Shown: one piece after another, positions 8,984-10,711 of the stretch
Layout: every line of letters starts with the position of its first letter
Numbering within the stretch: the first letter of the stretch is position 1
NCBI GenBank assembly: GCA_028565635.1
Contig: JAOXYB010060823.1
Span: 1 to 10,711 of the forward strand
Length of the DNA stretch: 10,711 nt
Direction: 5' to 3'
Source of the DNA: Phoronis ovalis
Lineage: Eukaryota; Phoronida; Phoronidae
Notes under the pieces: generated by a model
What the model saw: the letters and a program-made list of their open reading frames with translations, nothing else
Told to the model about the DNA's origin: nothing
Database searches by the model: none
Translations under genes and position numbers: made by a program

Positions 8984-10450
8984 CAGACTATACTACATGT
9001 CATCAGAGAAGGAAGGTAATTTTTCAAACAGTTTTTATAATTAATTCACTGCAAAATGAGAATTGATAATTGCTGAGTAACTCCTATCATGTTATATAAT
9101 GCTAAGAACAGGAACTTATCCATAGCCTGTATACTTGTAATGTCCAGTAAAAACAGGATCCTATAGCAAAACTAAGTGCATGTTAAATTTTGTGTTATCT
9201 AAACTGAAGATTTTCTAAGAATGAAAGGTTAAATTTAAAATCAGAAAATATTCTTTAATTAAGGATAAGTTAATTACAATTTAATATATTTTATTCTTTT
9301 TAAAATGTTACCGGGTGTTATACTTTGATATGTCTGAACTGTCACAATACTGTGGCTGACTAGAGTTGTTATATCATCACTATGACTGATTCAAAATAAT
9401 TGAATAACAGATGAACATGTCGGTTGGCACTTTTTGTAGCTGTTAGAAAATAAACGGTTTCATTTTCTCTTGTATGCTATAAATGAAAACCTGTTATCTA
9501 TATAGTTTCCTACATTCAGACATCCGTGTGCACTCATAGTATGCATGCAAACCATTCACCCATTTCTGAAGGTGTGTAAGTTTGGTATTTAATGTGAAAT
9601 AAAAAGGACTTGAGTGTGGAGTTGCGGAAACTGGCCACAAAAGTAAAAAAAGTAGGTTCCAGGATCCTACTAGAAGGTAGTTGCTATTAGGAGACCTAGT
9701 ATAGTTTTGTATATTACCCAAGGGATGTTAAAAAAGTGTACTCGGTCCTATGACAGCTTAAATACATATTTGTGGTATTTTTGTGTTTCACATCATTGCA
9801 TGTTAATTCTCAATTATAAGCATTTTTAACTTAGAACACAGTGTTCTCCGCAAAAAACTTATACTTGTTCAGGGCAGCAATGAACTTTAGTACATAAACC
9901 TTGTATTATTTATCAGCATTTTATCTATCCATGTTTGGGGTTTACGTAAATAATATCATTGGCCCTGGAACATGTATATACTATTTTATGGAGAATACAC
10001 TTTTGTGCTTTGATAATCTGATTACAAACTACAGTAGTCATTATAGTCTACAAAGTTTTATTACATCATGACTTATGTCAGAAAGTGCCTAGAGAATTTT
10101 TGATAGAGAAATTCAATATTTTCAAAGTTATGTACTTTCTTCGATAAATAACTGCACCAAAAGTGTAGATGTACTTAGTGGTAAAACTCTTGATGAAACT
10201 GTTGGGAAATTTCGCTGTCACACATGTAACTTAGCGATATAAATTTTATAAATAATATTATAAAGAAAATAAATTCAGTCCTATTGAACTGTTACAACAA
10301 CCACCAAGCTTTAGGCACTGGAGCAGTTTTAATTTTTAAAAACAATTGATTAGTGTTAAAATGAACCATTTAAAGTATCTTGTAGATATCTTTTAATACT
10401 GTCGGAGAATGTTTAAACAGAGTCACCCTTCTTGAACAATTCCTTCGTTA

Positions 10451-10606
10451 GAATTCGTTAGAACTTCGTTATATAACGAGTTCAATTCCTTCGTTAGAAC
10501 TTCGTTATATAACGAGTTCAATTCGTTAGCCTAACGAGTTTAGAACGAGCATGGGATCTCGAAGTTCTAACGAAGTTAACGAGTTCTAACAAGTTCTAAC
10601 GAATTC
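10451..10606. repeat. Foldback (inverted-repeat) cluster of TTCGTTAGAAC units
   Basis: The left half consists of TTCGTTAGAAC and CGTTATATAACG. The right half consists of GTTCTAACGAA and relatives. Two pairs of exact 16-bp inverted matches are colinear: 10451-10466 (GAATTCGTTAGAACTT) with 10591-10606, and 10489-10504 (CTTCGTTAGAACTTCG) with 10560-10575. The arms could therefore fold into one long imperfect hairpin. Inside it are smaller dyads: TCGTTATATAACGA (twice), TCGTTAG/CTAACGA around one C at 10523-10537, and TTAGAAC/GTTCTAA around the centre at about 10540-10570. No coding frame is present. It may be a foldback or MITE-type element or a local satellite; the class is not determined. Confidence 0.8.
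10454..10524. repeat. Exact 35-bp tandem direct repeat, period 36
   Basis: Positions 10454-10488 and 10490-10524 are identical over 35 bp, separated by one base. Each copy contains TTCGTTAGAAC, the palindrome TCGTTATATAACGA and GAGTTCAATTC. Exact identity suggests a recent duplication inside the foldback cluster. Confidence 0.85.
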
Positions 10607-10711
10607 AACAGTTTCGCCAAAACACTGAAATTTAGGTTTTTTTCACTATAAAAGCACGTTAAAAATCATGTAGTGAACTTTTATAGTTAAATTAGTGTAC
10701 TATTTGCCCCA
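10607..10711. repeat. Small hairpin with alternative pairings (10642-10687)
   Basis: ACTATAAAAG (10645-10654) is the exact reverse complement of CTTTTATAGT (10678-10687), with a 23-nt loop. The overlapping TTCACTA (10642-10648) is also the exact reverse complement of TAGTGAA (10671-10677), so two mutually exclusive hairpins share the left arm. It lies right after the foldback cluster and may belong to the same element, whose end could be outside the window. The rest of 10607-10711 is featureless. Confidence 0.5.

Larger units (their letters stand above)
8183..10450. other. Gene-free AT-rich DNA
   Basis: About 2.3 kb with no supported gene. The longest frame outside the element (minus strand 9494-9721) has no recognisable motif. 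Two notable palindromes (8210-8223 and 8968-8983) are listed separately. A weak dyad AGTAGG/CCTACT lies around 9650-9672. No other repeats or RNA genes were found by eye. Confidence 0.65.

Noticed and set aside
9494-9721. 75-codon minus-strand frame
   Set aside because: No motif, no homolog that I recognise, and no splice or promoter context; within chance expectation.
6562-9847. Shared AACACAGTGTTC at about 6562 and 9836
   Set aside because: A few shared 12-mers are expected by chance in 10.7 kb, and the match does not extend.

Overview
No gene is supported in this window. It is AT-rich, non-coding eukaryotic DNA, most likely intronic or intergenic sequence from an animal genome. In 10.7 kb no open frame exceeds about 102 codons. 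The longest ones lie inside degenerate repeats, and no tRNA, rRNA, bacterial operon structure or CRISPR array is visible. The short elements here, with G-rich ends and T-rich internal repeats, resemble from memory the interspersed repeats common in marine invertebrates (corals, lancelets, acorn worms, molluscs). I cannot name the species, and the placement is tentative.

Layout. Positions 1-320 hold a 5'-truncated copy (copy A) of a short non-coding element built from units like TTTACCACAGGGTATATTTT. Joined to it, at about 321-450, is the 3' half of a second, related element family (A2). From 451 to 5940 there is unique-looking AT-rich DNA with a few short inverted repeats. Positions 5941-6190 hold a near-complete copy (copy C) of the second family, starting with a run of ten G. 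Positions 6191-7330 are again featureless. Positions 7331-7492 are a diverged tandem duplication with a unit of about 80 bp. Positions 7793-8182 hold a complete copy (copy B) of the first family, with 18-bp imperfect terminal inverted repeats. Positions 8183-10450 show only small palindromes. Positions 10451-10606 form a dense foldback cluster made of TTCGTTAGAAC and its reverse complement, and a small hairpin follows at 10642-10687.

The most interesting point is that the two element families look like variants of one design. Both have G-rich ends reading towards an ACT motif, internal units spaced about 32 bp apart and centred on AGGGT followed by T-runs, and a shared subterminal box, GGGC(C/T)GCACACC(C/T)CT. 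Neither shows coding capacity, so if mobile they would depend on enzymes supplied elsewhere. The second candidate is the foldback cluster near the right end. No genes are present, so there is no pathway or operon logic to describe.
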